Positions 8,218 to 17,029 of a DNA stretch of 64,000 bases are shown one piece after another. The notes beneath the pieces were generated by a model. The model did not search any database. It saw nothing but the letters and a program-made list of their open reading frames with translations, and was not told the DNA's origin. The position numbers and the translations under genes are program-made. The DNA comes from Oscillospiraceae bacterium (GTDB lineage: Bacteria; Bacillota; Clostridia; Oscillospirales; Oscillospiraceae), in assembly GCA_017512485.1 (NCBI GenBank), contig JAFWGE010000024.1, forward strand, positions 1-64,000, written 5' to 3'. Numbering within the stretch: the first letter of the stretch is position 1; the number at the start of each line of letters is the position of its first letter.

Positions 8218-8524
8218 ATTTGCCAGCTCCTAATATATATAACATATATTTCATTATAAATGGATTTATATATTATATCATCAGTTGAGGGGCGCGGCAA
8301 CACGGTACTTAATCCTCGGGCCATGGCGTATGCTGACGGGCAGGCGCACACGGTGTTGCATTATTATGAACGCGGTGGTAATCTTTTAACCGGGAAGTTT
8401 GTCCGCCGCTTACGGACGCTGCGGTTCCTGACCGCGCAGCCCTGGACACTGCACCTGAATGCCGGATATGTGAAAAAAGGTACGTTTGTATAGGGAGACG
8501 CAACGCTGCGTAAGAGGAGAGAAT
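8218..8524. other. Divergent intergenic region
   Basis: A 307-nt gap between the minus-strand epimerase-like gene and the plus-strand methyltransferase. The left 60 nt are very AT-rich (repeated ATATAT blocks) and probably carry promoter sequence. Open frames crossing the rest have no ribosome binding site and no recognisable product, so I see no gene here. Confidence 0.5.
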
Positions 8525-9280
8525 ATGGATTATCAGGATATAAACGCCGAGACGATTGACAGATGGGTGGATGAAGGCTGGGAGTGGGGCGTCCCCATCA
8601 GCCACGAAGAGTACTCCAGAGCCGCAAACGGACAGTGGGACGTCAAACTCACCCCGACAAAAAACGTACCTCATATCTGGTTGGGAGAACTCAGCGGCAG
8701 AAAGGTCCTGGGGCTTGCCTGCGGCGGCGGGCAGCAGATACCGATATTCGCCGCCCTGGGCGCGGAATGTACGGTGTTTGATTATTCCAAAAAACAGCTC
8801 GACAGTGAGAGGGCAGTCTCCCTGCGGGAAGGTTACAATGTCAGGATAATTCGCGGAGACATGACGAAGCCTTTGCCGTTTGAAGACGGAGAGTTCGATC
8901 TTATTTTTCACCCCGTCTCGAATTGTTATGTCAGGGAGGTAAAACCTATATGGAGGGAGTGTTTCCGGGTGCTCAGACCGGGCGGGGTGCTCCTGTCCGG
9001 GGTGGACCATTATATTAATTATATAGTAGACGACGGGGAGAAAGAGATAATCTACTCTTTGCCGTTCGATCCGACAGAAAACGAACTCTACCGACAGCTT
9101 CTCATGGAGCAGGATGCGGGGATGCAGTTCTCCCACACGTTGGAGGAACAGATAAACGGACAGTTGGAAGCCGGTTTCATCCTGAAGAGCCTGTATGAGG
9201 ATATAAACGGTGAAGGGAGGCTGCACGATATGAACATACCGACATTTTTGGCAATGCTTTCCCAAAAACCGGCACCATAA
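8525..9280 (+). CDS. Class I SAM-dependent methyltransferase
   Basis: A 251-aa Methyltransf_11/25-type enzyme. Motif I is VLGLACGGGQQIPIFA (around residue 58), followed by the acidic end of strand 2 (TVFDYS), the motif II region (RGDMTKPLPFEDGEFDLI) and the post-motif helix region FRVLRPGGVLLSGVDH. I chose ATG at 8525 because AGAGGAGAGA lies directly upstream; an in-frame start at 8486 lacks such a site. The C-terminal third is typical of small-molecule rather than RNA methyltransferases, but the acceptor is unknown. It stands alone, divergent from the epimerase-like gene. Confidence 0.85.
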   Translation: MDYQDINAETIDRWVDEGWEWGVPISHEEYSRAANGQWDVKLTPTKNVPHIWLGELSGRKVLGLACGGGQQIPIFAALGAECTVFDYSKKQLDSERAVSLREGYNVRIIRGDMTKPLPFEDGEFDLIFHPVSNCYVREVKPIWRECFRVLRPGGVLLSGVDHYINYIVDDGEKEIIYSLPFDPTENELYRQLLMEQDAGMQFSHTLEEQINGQLEAGFILKSLYEDINGEGRLHDMNIPTFLAMLSQKPAP

Positions 9281-9352
9281 ATCTGTTTTACCGCGACGGG
9301 AGGAAATGTTGGCAAAAAACTGGTATCTTCTGGTGTTTGTTTCACGGAAACA

Positions 9353-9382
9353 TTGCTGTTTTTGGCACTTTTGATATATAAT
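9353..9382 (+). promoter_or_regulatory. Putative promoter of the STAS-kinase-ATPase gene
   Basis: TTGCTG (9353-9358), 18-nt spacer, TATAAT (9377-9382), about 40 nt before the ATG at 9424. Confidence 0.45.
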
Positions 9383-9423
9383 ATTCTTAATCGATCGTTT
9401 TACTTATTTCAAGGAGGCCGCAA

Positions 9424-11004
9424 ATGAAAGATAACGGAACAGGCGAAGCTATCAGACTCATCCTTTCGGGGAGGATAGATTCAAACAACGCTTCCCAGGT
9501 GGAGAAAGAACTTCTGGCCAAGGTGGAAGGAAGCCCGTCCGCGCCTGTAATAATGGACGCGTCAGAACTGGACTATATCTCAAGCGCGGGGTTGAGGGTC
9601 CTGCTCCATATCAAAAAGACCAATCCGAACCTGGAGATCATCGACGTACAGCCGGAAGTATATGATATATTGGATATGACCGGTTTTACCCAGATGATGA
9701 AAATAGAGAAAGCGTACCGAGTCGTGTCCGTGGAGGGGTGCCAGGAGATAGGTAGGGGCGCAAACGGTACCATCTACCGAATAGATCAGGACAACGTGGT
9801 TAAGGTATACAACAACGCCGACGCTCTGGATGAGATTCAGCACGAGCGGGAGGTGGCAAAGCTTGCCCTGGTGCTGGGGATACCCACAGCAATATCCTAT
9901 GACGTAGTAAAAGTCGGGGACAGCTATGGCTCCGTATTCGAATTGCTGAACGCCAAGTCCTTCTCCAGTATACTGGCGTCGGAACCGGACAAGATGGATT
10001 GGTGCGTAGGAGAATACGTGGATATGCTCAAAAAGATCCACTCGACGCTGGTGCCCGAAGGAAAACTTCCGGATATGCTTGAGACGGCAATCTCATGGGC
10101 GGAGTTCGTGCAGGATCAGCTTCCTGAGGATACGGCCAGGAAACTCCTCGCGCTTGTACACGCCGTGCCCCACGACGACCACATGATCCATGGGGATTAT
10201 CACACCAAGAACCTGGAACTGCAGAACGGGGAAGTACTGCTTATCGATATGGATACGCTGGCAGTTGGCCATCCCATTTTTGAACTTGCCTCCATGTTCA
10301 ACGCCTTCATAGGTTTTTATGAGCTGGACAGAGATAAGATTCAGAAGTTCCAGGGTTTCGATTTTGATACTTCAAAACTATTTTGGAACAAAGTGCTTGC
10401 CGCATACCTGGGAACTCAGAACCCGGACACTATCCGCGCGGTGGAGGACAAAGCCAGGATAGTTGGGTACACCCGCCTTATCCGCAGGTCAATACGCAGG
10501 GGAGGAATGGACACCGAGCAGGGGAGAAAAGAGATAGCGTACTGGAAGGAGCAGCTCATACAGCTGGTTCAGGATACTGATACCCTGCTCTTTGCCCGCA
10601 ACGAACTTGAAATCGAGGCCGCTGCCGAGAATCTTCCAAGGGTGCTGGATTTTATAGAGGAAAACCTGGAAGAGTGCGGCTGTTCCCCGAAGGCAAGAAT
10701 GCAGATATCCGTTGCCGCGGAAGAAGTGTTTATAAACATAGCCAGCTACGCATACTCTCCCGAGATCGGACGAGCTACCGTCCGCGTGGAAGTAACCGAG
10801 ATGCCCGTGACGGTAACGATAACGTTCGTGGATAACGGAACGCCATATGATCCACTGGCTGCAGAGGATCCGGACGTCACACTTCCGGCCGGTGAACGAG
10901 AGATCGGCGGGCTCGGGGTGTTCATGGTGAAAAAGACGATGGACGACGTCTCATATGAATACCGTGCGGGCCAGAACATCCTGAAACTGAAGAAGAACCT
11001 TTGA
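9424..11004 (+). CDS. STAS domain / APH-like kinase / anti-sigma HATPase fusion protein
   Basis: A 526-aa three-domain protein. Residues 1-103 form a STAS (anti-sigma antagonist) domain with the loop DYISSAGLRVLL; Ser54 aligns with the phosphorylated serine of SpoIIAA. Residues about 105-385 are a kinase fold of the aminoglycoside/choline kinase type (resembling the TIGR02172 group): Gly-rich loop EIGRGANGTIYRI, Lys127, catalytic HGDYHTKNLEL (Asp258, Asn263) and metal-binding LIDMDTL. Residues about 390-526 are an RsbW/SpoIIAB-type GHKL ATPase: N-box EEVFINIASYAY (Glu434, Asn438), G1 VDNGTPYDP, G2 GGLGVFMVKK. So antagonist, anti-sigma-type kinase and an extra kinase sit on one chain; all three sets of key residues look intact. 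Strong site AAGGAGG precedes ATG. No sigma factor is in the window. The role as a partner-switch regulator is inferred. Confidence 0.85.
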   Translation: MKDNGTGEAIRLILSGRIDSNNASQVEKELLAKVEGSPSAPVIMDASELDYISSAGLRVLLHIKKTNPNLEIIDVQPEVYDILDMTGFTQMMKIEKAYRVVSVEGCQEIGRGANGTIYRIDQDNVVKVYNNADALDEIQHEREVAKLALVLGIPTAISYDVVKVGDSYGSVFELLNAKSFSSILASEPDKMDWCVGEYVDMLKKIHSTLVPEGKLPDMLETAISWAEFVQDQLPEDTARKLLALVHAVPHDDHMIHGDYHTKNLELQNGEVLLIDMDTLAVGHPIFELASMFNAFIGFYELDRDKIQKFQGFDFDTSKLFWNKVLAAYLGTQNPDTIRAVEDKARIVGYTRLIRRSIRRGGMDTEQGRKEIAYWKEQLIQLVQDTDTLLFARNELEIEAAAENLPRVLDFIEENLEECGCSPKARMQISVAAEEVFINIASYAYSPEIGRATVRVEVTEMPVTVTITFVDNGTPYDPLAAEDPDVTLPAGEREIGGLGVFMVKKTMDDVSYEYRAGQNILKLKKNL

Positions 11005-11076
11005 ACCTGTGCCCGGACCTGACCGGCAGGCAGCCGGGTCACGGTGTGGGATTTCGGCCGGGGATATGCTCATCGT

Positions 11077-11703
11077 ATGACAGGAGATGCGGATTTGGAC
11101 GAGAGGATCAGGAAACAGCTTGATTTTTCCCTGGAGTTGGACAAAGAGAAAAACGTTTTCAGACAGACACATCTCTCCGGGCACGGCCGGAACGAGAATG
11201 ACGCCGAGCACGCATGGCATATGGCGGTGATGGCGTACGTGTTAAGGGAGTATTCCAACGAACCGGTGGACATGCTCAGGACGGTTATCATGTGCCTGAT
11301 ACATGACGTTGTTGAGATAGACGTCGGAGACACTTACGCCTATGACGATGAGGGGAAAACGACCCAGAAATATCGGGAGGATGAGGCGAAGGAACGGATA
11401 TTTTCCATACTTCCTGAAGACCAGAAGGAGGAACTGAAAGCGCTGTTCGATGAGTTTGAGGAGAACAAAACGCCCGAAGCCAGATTCGCCCATGCCATGG
11501 ACAATCTACAGCCGCTTATACTCAACCACAGCAACAGCGGGGGGGACTGGAGGGAACATGGCGTCACGGCGGAACAGGTCTACGGCAGACAGTCGGGGAC
11601 GAAGGCGGGGTCGGAGAAGCTCTACGCTATCACTGATGCGATACTCAGGGAAAACATTGAGAAAGGGAGCCTGAAAAGGAGCGGGAAACGTTCAGAAGAC
11701 TAA
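11077..11703 (+). CDS. HD-domain hydrolase (YfbR/HDDC2-like)
   Basis: A 208-aa metal-dependent phosphohydrolase. The HD signature is complete: His in ENDAEHAWHMA, the His-Asp pair in CLIHDVVEID, and the distal Asp in FAHAMDNLQPL. The close relatives that I recognise are 5-prime-deoxynucleotidases of the YfbR/HDDC2 type, which dephosphorylate dNMPs. The start is uncertain: ATG at 11077 fits the family's usual N-terminus (RIRKQLDFSLELDKEKNVFRQT lies just inside) but has a weak ribosome site, and a GTG at 11044 is the alternative. It follows the STAS fusion by 72 nt and may share its transcript. Confidence 0.85.
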   Translation: MTGDADLDERIRKQLDFSLELDKEKNVFRQTHLSGHGRNENDAEHAWHMAVMAYVLREYSNEPVDMLRTVIMCLIHDVVEIDVGDTYAYDDEGKTTQKYREDEAKERIFSILPEDQKEELKALFDEFEENKTPEARFAHAMDNLQPLILNHSNSGGDWREHGVTAEQVYGRQSGTKAGSEKLYAITDAILRENIEKGSLKRSGKRSED

Positions 11704-11999
11704 GCCCCGGCTCATGAAATATTGCGCATGGCCGCATACGGACAGGACATATCGATACAAGCGGGCAGTATTTGCCGAAAGCGAACCTGCGGCCGTGCGT
11801 GCGTGTGCTAAAGATCATATCTAAAATCCCATGCGCGGGTGAGCTGTGCTGCTTTCCCGCGCAAACGTTTTTGTATGTACAGACGACTGAACATACGCAT
11901 TGAAGCGCGCTGACCGGTATGATATAATAAACTGCAGATTTCAGAACCGCCTGCCGTGCCCCGGGGATCCCCAGGCGGTTCCGGGAGGGGGAAGGTCCC
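11704..11999. other. Intergenic region before the acetyltransferase gene
   Basis: A 296-nt gap. It contains the promoter at 11900-11928 and, between that promoter and the next start, an imperfect inverted repeat (AACCGCCTG and CAGGCGGTT arms, 11946-11980) in the leader. No gene seen. Confidence 0.5.
11900..11928 (+). promoter_or_regulatory. Sigma-A-type promoter of the acetyltransferase / histidine kinase pair
   Basis: TTGAAG (11900-11905), 17-nt spacer, TATAAT (11923-11928). Confidence 0.7.
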
Positions 12000-12611
12000 A
12001 TGGCCCTGGTTCGCGAAGCCCGGCTCACAGACGCCGAACGGCTTCTTGAAATATACGGTTACTATGTGGAGAACACCGCTGTAAGCTTTGAATATACCAC
12101 CCCGTCCCTTGAAGAGTTCCTGGACCGCATGAAGGGGACCATGGAGTGGTTTCCTTATGTTGTGGTGGAGGAGGACGGGATCGTGGCGGGGTACGCTTAC
12201 GCCGGCCCGTTCGCAAAGAGGGCGGCTTATAGCTGGTGCTGTGAACTGAGTATATATATTGACAAGGGATCAAGGGGGAGAGGGCTTGGAAGAGCGCTGT
12301 ACGCGGCCTTGGAGGACAAACTGCGTAAAATGGGATATGTGAATATGTATGCCTGCATAGCATGGCCGGAGACCGAGGACGAGTATCTGACCACCGACAG
12401 CGCCGACTTCCACAGGCATCTCGGATTTTCCGAGGCGGGGAGATTCAGAAAGTGCGGCTATAAGTTCGGCAGATGGTACACGATGATATGGATGGAGAAA
12501 ACAATAGGGGAGCGTTTCACGCGGCAACCGCCGGTGACCTGCCCGGACGGGCTGCGGGAAGATCCACTGTCTCCTATTTCACGGGAAAGAGGGGCGTTCA
12601 ATGAAACGTAA
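12000..12611 (+). CDS. GNAT-family N-acetyltransferase (phosphinothricin acetyltransferase-like)
   Basis: A 203-aa acetyltransferase. The N-terminal part (VREARLTDAERLLEIYGYYV, ENTAVSFEYTTPS) and the acetyl-CoA loop (KGSRGRGLGRALYAALED, around residue 92) match the Pat/YncA branch, whose members acetylate small amines such as phosphinothricin or methionine derivatives. The catalytic domain ends near residue 168 (WYTMIWMEKTI); the last 35 residues are an unusual Pro/Arg-rich extension whose end overlaps the next gene by 11 nt. GGGAGGGGGAAGG precedes the ATG. Coupling to the kinase gene is probably translational; a functional link is not shown. Confidence 0.85.
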   Translation: MALVREARLTDAERLLEIYGYYVENTAVSFEYTTPSLEEFLDRMKGTMEWFPYVVVEEDGIVAGYAYAGPFAKRAAYSWCCELSIYIDKGSRGRGLGRALYAALEDKLRKMGYVNMYACIAWPETEDEYLTTDSADFHRHLGFSEAGRFRKCGYKFGRWYTMIWMEKTIGERFTRQPPVTCPDGLREDPLSPISRERGAFNET

Positions 12612-15600
12612 CGGGATAACCTCTGCTTTGGCTGCAATCGGGATCGCCGTTGTGATCCTGATCCTTGTAGTGGGGACCGTCTGGCTTGGCCGCAGGGCGC
12701 GCAATGACACCGAGGACGCCGTACGCTCGGTCAGCCTTCTGTATCTTGACGAGCTCGCGGGACGGCGTGAGCAGGTGGTTGAAGAAAACCTGAACGACAA
12801 TATAAACGTTATCAATATCGCAATGAGCTTGTTAACGGATGAGGACCTGAGCGACGTGGATCATTTAAGGGCGTATCAGGACAGAATGAAGCGCCTGTTC
12901 AATCTGGAAAAATTTGCTTTCGTGGATTCCGATGGACTGATCTATACCGCATTGGGAATACAGCAGAATATTGACGAATACAGTTTTGATTATCAGACGA
13001 TCGACGGTCCGGAGATATATGTAAAGGACCCGGACGGTGAGGAAAAGAAAGTGGTGATCGCCGTTCCGGTTGATGATATATGGCTTGAGGGCAAAGAACT
13101 CACTGTATGCTTCATGGAGATAGACATGAATGTCATGCTGCGGGGAGTATCCATGCAGTCCCAGAGTTCCAGTACTACGTTCTGCAATATTTATACTTGG
13201 GACGGAATAGCCCTCAGCAACACGGTCCTTGGTGGGCTGGCCGTGGAGGACAACCTGCTAAAAGCGATGGAACACGCCGATTTTGAAAAGGGATATTCTC
13301 TGGAGAGAATGCTCGAAGACTTCCGGGAAGGGCGGAAAGGAGTCGTATCTTTTACCTATGACGGCATACGAGAGACTCTGAGTTACGTCCCCGTCGACAG
13401 GACGGACTGGTTCCTGACGTATCTTATCCGGGAGAGCGTCATAAGCGAACAGATAAGCTCTGTTTCAGACGGGATCATACGCAGGAGTCTTATACAGTCC
13501 GTGCTTACTGTCCTGGTGCTTGTCGGACTTTTCAGTGTTATTATCATACAGACCAGAAAGTCCGCGCGCATAGCTCTTGAAAAAGAGACATTGGAAGCGG
13601 AAAACAGGGTAAAGCATCAGGAACTTGAGAGCAGGATAGCCCTGCAGGAACAGCTCCTTGAACAGGAGCGGATGAGGACACGACAGGACAACCTGATAAC
13701 CGCCCTGTCCTCGGACTACTGGAGTGTATACTATTTGGACCTGGACAGGGACGAGGGAATATGCTTCCAGGAGCATCCCGATGTTGACCACGGTTTTAAG
13801 GCCGGAGAGAAGTTCAGTTATGTTGAGTCTGTGAACAATTACGCGCAGCAGTATATTACAGAACAGTACAGAGAAGAGTTCATTCGATTCGTTCAGCCCG
13901 AATCGATACGGGCTGGCTTGATGAAGGACAGGGTGATATCTTACAGATATGTGGTGAACCGTCATGGAAAAGAGTCGTACGAGATGGTCCGTTTTGCCGG
14001 TGTACGCCACCCTGAGGACAGGGACGACCATGTAGTCCATGCGGTGGGGGCCTGTTTCGCGAACGTTGACGCCGAGACCCGCAGAAACCTTGAACAGAAC
14101 GAGGCACTGAATTCTGCCCTGGAAGCGGCGAGGGAAGCAAATAAGGCAAAAACTGCTTTCCTTTCAAATATGAGCCACGAGATCAGGACGCCCATGAATG
14201 CCATAATCGGGCTTGACAGCATTGCCCTGAATGACCCCGACGTGCCGGAGAAAACAAAAGGATATCTTGAAAAGATAGGGGATTCGGCAGGACACCTGCT
14301 CAACCTCATTAATGACATCCTGGACATGTCCAGAATTGAGTCGGGCCGTATGACGCTGAAGAACGAAGAGTTTTCTTTCCGCAAGCTGTTGGAGACGATA
14401 AACACTATGTTCAGCGGACAGTGCCAGGAAAAAGGCCTGGAATATCAGTGCCGGATCATCGGACACGTGGAAAACGATTATATTGGGGACAACACGAAGC
14501 TTCGCCAGGTGCTTATCAACATCCTCGGAAATGCCGTGAAGTTCACGCCCGCGGGCGGGAAAGTAGAACTGGACGTCGAATGTACGGCACGTTATGACAG
14601 AAACAGTACGTTGAGGTTTACGATCTCCGATACCGGGATAGGGATGAGAAAAGACTATCTGCCCCACGTGTTCGACGCTTTCTCCCAGGAGGATTCATCC
14701 ACTACCAGCAAATACGGCAGCTCCGGCCTGGGACTGGCTATAACCAGAAATATCGTGGAATTGATGAACGGGGATATAAGTGTGGAGAGCGAGAAGGGAG
14801 CGGGGACAACGTTCACTGTCTCTGTCACACTGATGGATTGCCGTTCGGAGACCGAGGACAGAATGCATAAGGATGTTTCGCCCCAGGATATGTCTGTGCT
14901 TATAGTGGACGATGACGCGGTAGACTGCGAGCACGCGAAGCTGGTACTGGAAAAGGTAGGCATATCGTCTGAGACAGCGTCGTCCGGGGAGGAAGCGGTG
15001 GAGATGGTCAAGCTGCGCGAAGCCCGCCGGAACCGCTATAACCTTATCCTCATAGACTGGAAGATGCCGGATATGGATGGAGTTGAGACCGCTCGCAGGA
15101 TAAGGTCCGTAGTCGGGGATGATTCAGCTATCATCATACTTACGGCTTACAGATGGGACGACGTGCTGGAAAGCGCCCTCTCAGCGGGCGTAGACAGCTT
15201 TATTTCCAAGCCACTGTTTGCGGATACCGTACTGGAGGAATTTGGTGAGGCGCTGAAAAGGAAAGCGATCCCGGAGGAGACGGGCAGGAAAAAGGTCGAC
15301 CTTGTCGGGCGGAGGGTACTGCTGGCAGAGGACATGGAGATCAACGCCGAGATCATGGTAATGGTCCTTGAGATGCGGCAGATGAAAGTGGACATTGCGC
15401 AGAACGGGAGGATCGCGGTGGAGAAATTCAGTTCAAGCCCGGAGGGATATTACGACGCCATCCTTATGGATATGCGGATGCCTGAAATGGACGGGCTTGA
15501 AGCCACCGAAGCGATACGTGCCATGGACCGCCCGGACGCGAAGAAGATACCCATAATAGCCCTGACGGCCAATGCTTTCGATGAGGACGTCCAGAGAAGC

Positions 15601-15684
15601 CTCCAGGCGGGACTCAACGCTCATCTCAGCAAGCCAGTGGAGCCACAGGTACTGTTTGAGACGCTGGAGGGGCTTATAGAATAA
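12601..15684 (+). CDS. Hybrid sensor histidine kinase with two receiver domains
   Basis: A 1027-aa membrane kinase. TM1 is at residues 8-30, an extracytoplasmic sensor of about 265 residues (Cache-like) follows, TM2 is at 296-316, then a coiled coil (320-360) and a PAS-like segment (360-490). HisKA contains [13 protein letters not shown] with phosphoacceptor His526; the ATPase has its N-box around [14 protein letters not shown]1 DTGIGM and G2 GSSGLGLA. Receiver 1 (about 764-880) has the acidic pocket VDDDA and acceptor Asp819; receiver 2 (about 903-1027) has AEDME and Asp957, both with the conserved Lys. There is no output domain and no separate response regulator nearby, so it must signal through a phosphotransfer or effector protein elsewhere. 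Stop at 15684 is followed by a strong terminator. Confidence 0.92.
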   Translation: MKRNGITSALAAIGIAVVILILVVGTVWLGRRARNDTEDAVRSVSLLYLDELAGRREQVVEENLNDNINVINIAMSLLTDEDLSDVDHLRAYQDRMKRLFNLEKFAFVDSDGLIYTALGIQQNIDEYSFDYQTIDGPEIYVKDPDGEEKKVVIAVPVDDIWLEGKELTVCFMEIDMNVMLRGVSMQSQSSSTTFCNIYTWDGIALSNTVLGGLAVEDNLLKAMEHADFEKGYSLERMLEDFREGRKGVVSFTYDGIRETLSYVPVDRTDWFLTYLIRESVISEQISSVSDGIIRRSLIQSVLTVLVLVGLFSVIIIQTRKSARIALEKETLEAENRVKHQELESRIALQEQLLEQERMRTRQDNLITALSSDYWSVYYLDLDRDEGICFQEHPDVDHGFKAGEKFSYVESVNNYAQQYITEQYREEFIRFVQPESIRAGLMKDRVISYRYVVNRHGKESYEMVRFAGVRHPEDRDDHVVHAVGACFANVDAETRRNLEQNEALNSALEAAREANKAKTAFLSNMSHEIRTPMNAIIGLDSIALNDPDVPEKTKGYLEKIGDSAGHLLNLINDILDMSRIESGRMTLKNEEFSFRKLLETINTMFSGQCQEKGLEYQCRIIGHVENDYIGDNTKLRQVLINILGNAVKFTPAGGKVELDVECTARYDRNSTLRFTISDTGIGMRKDYLPHVFDAFSQEDSSTTSKYGSSGLGLAITRNIVELMNGDISVESEKGAGTTFTVSVTLMDCRSETEDRMHKDVSPQDMSVLIVDDDAVDCEHAKLVLEKVGISSETASSGEEAVEMVKLREARRNRYNLILIDWKMPDMDGVETARRIRSVVGDDSAIIILTAYRWDDVLESALSAGVDSFISKPLFADTVLEEFGEALKRKAIPEETGRKKVDLVGRRVLLAEDMEINAEIMVMVLEMRQMKVDIAQNGRIAVEKFSSSPEGYYDAILMDMRMPEMDGLEATEAIRAMDRPDAKKIPIIALTANAFDEDVQRSLQAGLNAHLSKPVEPQVLFETLEGLIE

Positions 15685-15706
15685 AAAGCGCTGACAAATA
15701 AAAAGT

Positions 15707-15786
15707 GAGCCGCGTTCTTCCGCGGACGGTCTGAAACATCCCCTATAAAGGGTGCATATCAGTCCGCGGTCAGGAGGCGGCTCTTT
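15707..15786 (+). terminator. Structured terminator of the histidine kinase operon
   Basis: GAGCCGC (15707-15713) pairs with GCGGCTC (15777-15783), and the nested CCGCGGAC pairs with GTCCGCGG; CTTTTG follows. The long inner region forms a further small hairpin (CCCTATAAAGGG). Confidence 0.75.
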
Positions 15787-15810
15787 TGTTTGTATGGTAA
15801 TGTGCAGATA

Positions 15811-15845
15811 TGTTTATTCCCCGGGCCATGCCCGGGGAATAAACA
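15811..15845. terminator. Perfect 16-bp hairpin between convergent genes
   Basis: 15811-15826 pairs without mismatch with 15830-15845 around CAT. It stands between the plus-strand kinase and the minus-strand UroD-like gene, and probably ends transcripts from the right, although its T-run is weak on both strands. Confidence 0.6.
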
Positions 15846-15896
15846 ACAATATCAGGATGATTCGTTTTACACGGCTTACCGGATCGCTGAACGCCG

Positions 15897-16994
15897 TCAG
15901 CCCCGTTCGTAAAGCCGGCGGCTTTGGAGGTACAGCTCTGAGTAAATATCCCACATTGTTTCCGGAGAAGCTCCGTAGACCGCGGGGAGGAAACCTCCAC
16001 CCTGCGCGAACATATCCAGATTGTCTTTCACGATCTTCGCCGTTTCCCCGGGGGAGTACCGTACGCCGGGGACAAGCCCCTCAAGACCCGTATTGAACCC
16101 GAGGTGTGAGCCATACAGCTTCTTGTAACCGGGAGTATCGTTCACGCGGCGCTGCAGCTGGACAAAGTCCGGTCCTAGCTCGCACATGGCGGACATGAAC
16201 CTGTCCACTTTGCCGCAACAGTGGAACTGGTACAGCTTTCCAAGAGAATGCACATGGTCTATGACTTTTTTTGTGGGTTCAAATAGCAGGGTCTCCATCA
16301 TGTGGGGGGAGAAGAAAGTGTCCCGCTCGGTTCCCCAGTCGTCATGGACGGTGAACATATCCGCCGGGTAGAGAGAACTCAGTTTGTCAATCAACCAGAT
16401 AAGCCAGTCCGTAAACCTGTCGAAAAACGCACGGCAGGCTTCCGGTTCCTCGAACATGGCTTCAAGGGCGTCGGCAAAACTCCCCAGCAGGTCGGAAAGA
16501 GCCTGGAAAGGGCCATGATATATATCCAGATGAAGGATACGTTCAGGGTCGTATCGCGTGGCCATGAAATGCCGGGCAGTTTCTTCCAGATCCCACTCAT
16601 GCAGGTCCGGAAAACGTATCTGTTCCTCCCACTTGAGAATATCGTCACAGACACGGGTGCCGATGGTCATACACGCACCTCCGGCATTCCTGTCCCATGT
16701 CCAACTGCTGCCAAATGAATCCAGATACGTGTAGCGGTCGCTTTTCGCACTGAGGTCAGGCCCAAGTTGGCGGCCCGGAGGACCGTGCTCCGCCAGATGG
16801 GCCATGTGGAGTTCCTGCATATCCGCAGCAGGGAAGGGCACCCAGCGTGGGGTGTCCCTCCTTGCCGTACGATAGAAGTTCTCTTTAACTGAAATGGGAT
16901 GTTCGAAAGCCGGAAGACTTATGTTTTGATTCGCAAAGGGAAGTCTGGCCTCCAATATTTTGCCGGTACCGAAAGCCGGCCTTTCAGGTGTCAT
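15897..16994 (-). CDS. Uroporphyrinogen decarboxylase (UroD) family protein, second copy
   Basis: A 365-aa UroD/MtaA-fold protein, distantly related to the one at 4977-5966. Landmarks: TVHDDWGTERDTFFSP (residues 215-230), the counterpart of HHDDWGS, and QFHCCGKVDRF with HCCGK at 258-262, which does keep the H-x-C zinc pair expected for thiol-activating methyltransferases. About 45 extra residues at the N-terminus (to KENFYRTARRDTP) precede the fold. I chose ATG at 16994; a TTG nine nt upstream is the alternative. It lies 35 nt downstream of the FAD-dependent oxidoreductase on the same strand and is probably cotranscribed. No corrinoid protein is encoded nearby, so a methyl-transfer role is inferred from family only. 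Confidence 0.78.
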   Translation of the reverse strand: MTPERPAFGTGKILEARLPFANQNISLPAFEHPISVKENFYRTARRDTPRWVPFPAADMQELHMAHLAEHGPPGRQLGPDLSAKSDRYTYLDSFGSSWTWDRNAGGACMTIGTRVCDDILKWEEQIRFPDLHEWDLEETARHFMATRYDPERILHLDIYHGPFQALSDLLGSFADALEAMFEEPEACRAFFDRFTDWLIWLIDKLSSLYPADMFTVHDDWGTERDTFFSPHMMETLLFEPTKKVIDHVHSLGKLYQFHCCGKVDRFMSAMCELGPDFVQLQRRVNDTPGYKKLYGSHLGFNTGLEGLVPGVRYSPGETAKIVKDNLDMFAQGGGFLPAVYGASPETMWDIYSELYLQSRRLYERG

Positions 16995-17029
16995 TCCTGT
17001 CAAATCCTGTGTGCAGGTTTATAGACAGC

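Noticed and set aside
8260..8493. A 77-codon frame before the methyltransferase
   Set aside because: No ribosome binding site and no similarity to a known family; probably leader sequence.
11946..11980. Riboswitch or T-box in the leader of the acetyltransferase gene
   Set aside because: There is an inverted repeat, but no conserved riboswitch or T-box core and no terminator/antiterminator pair.
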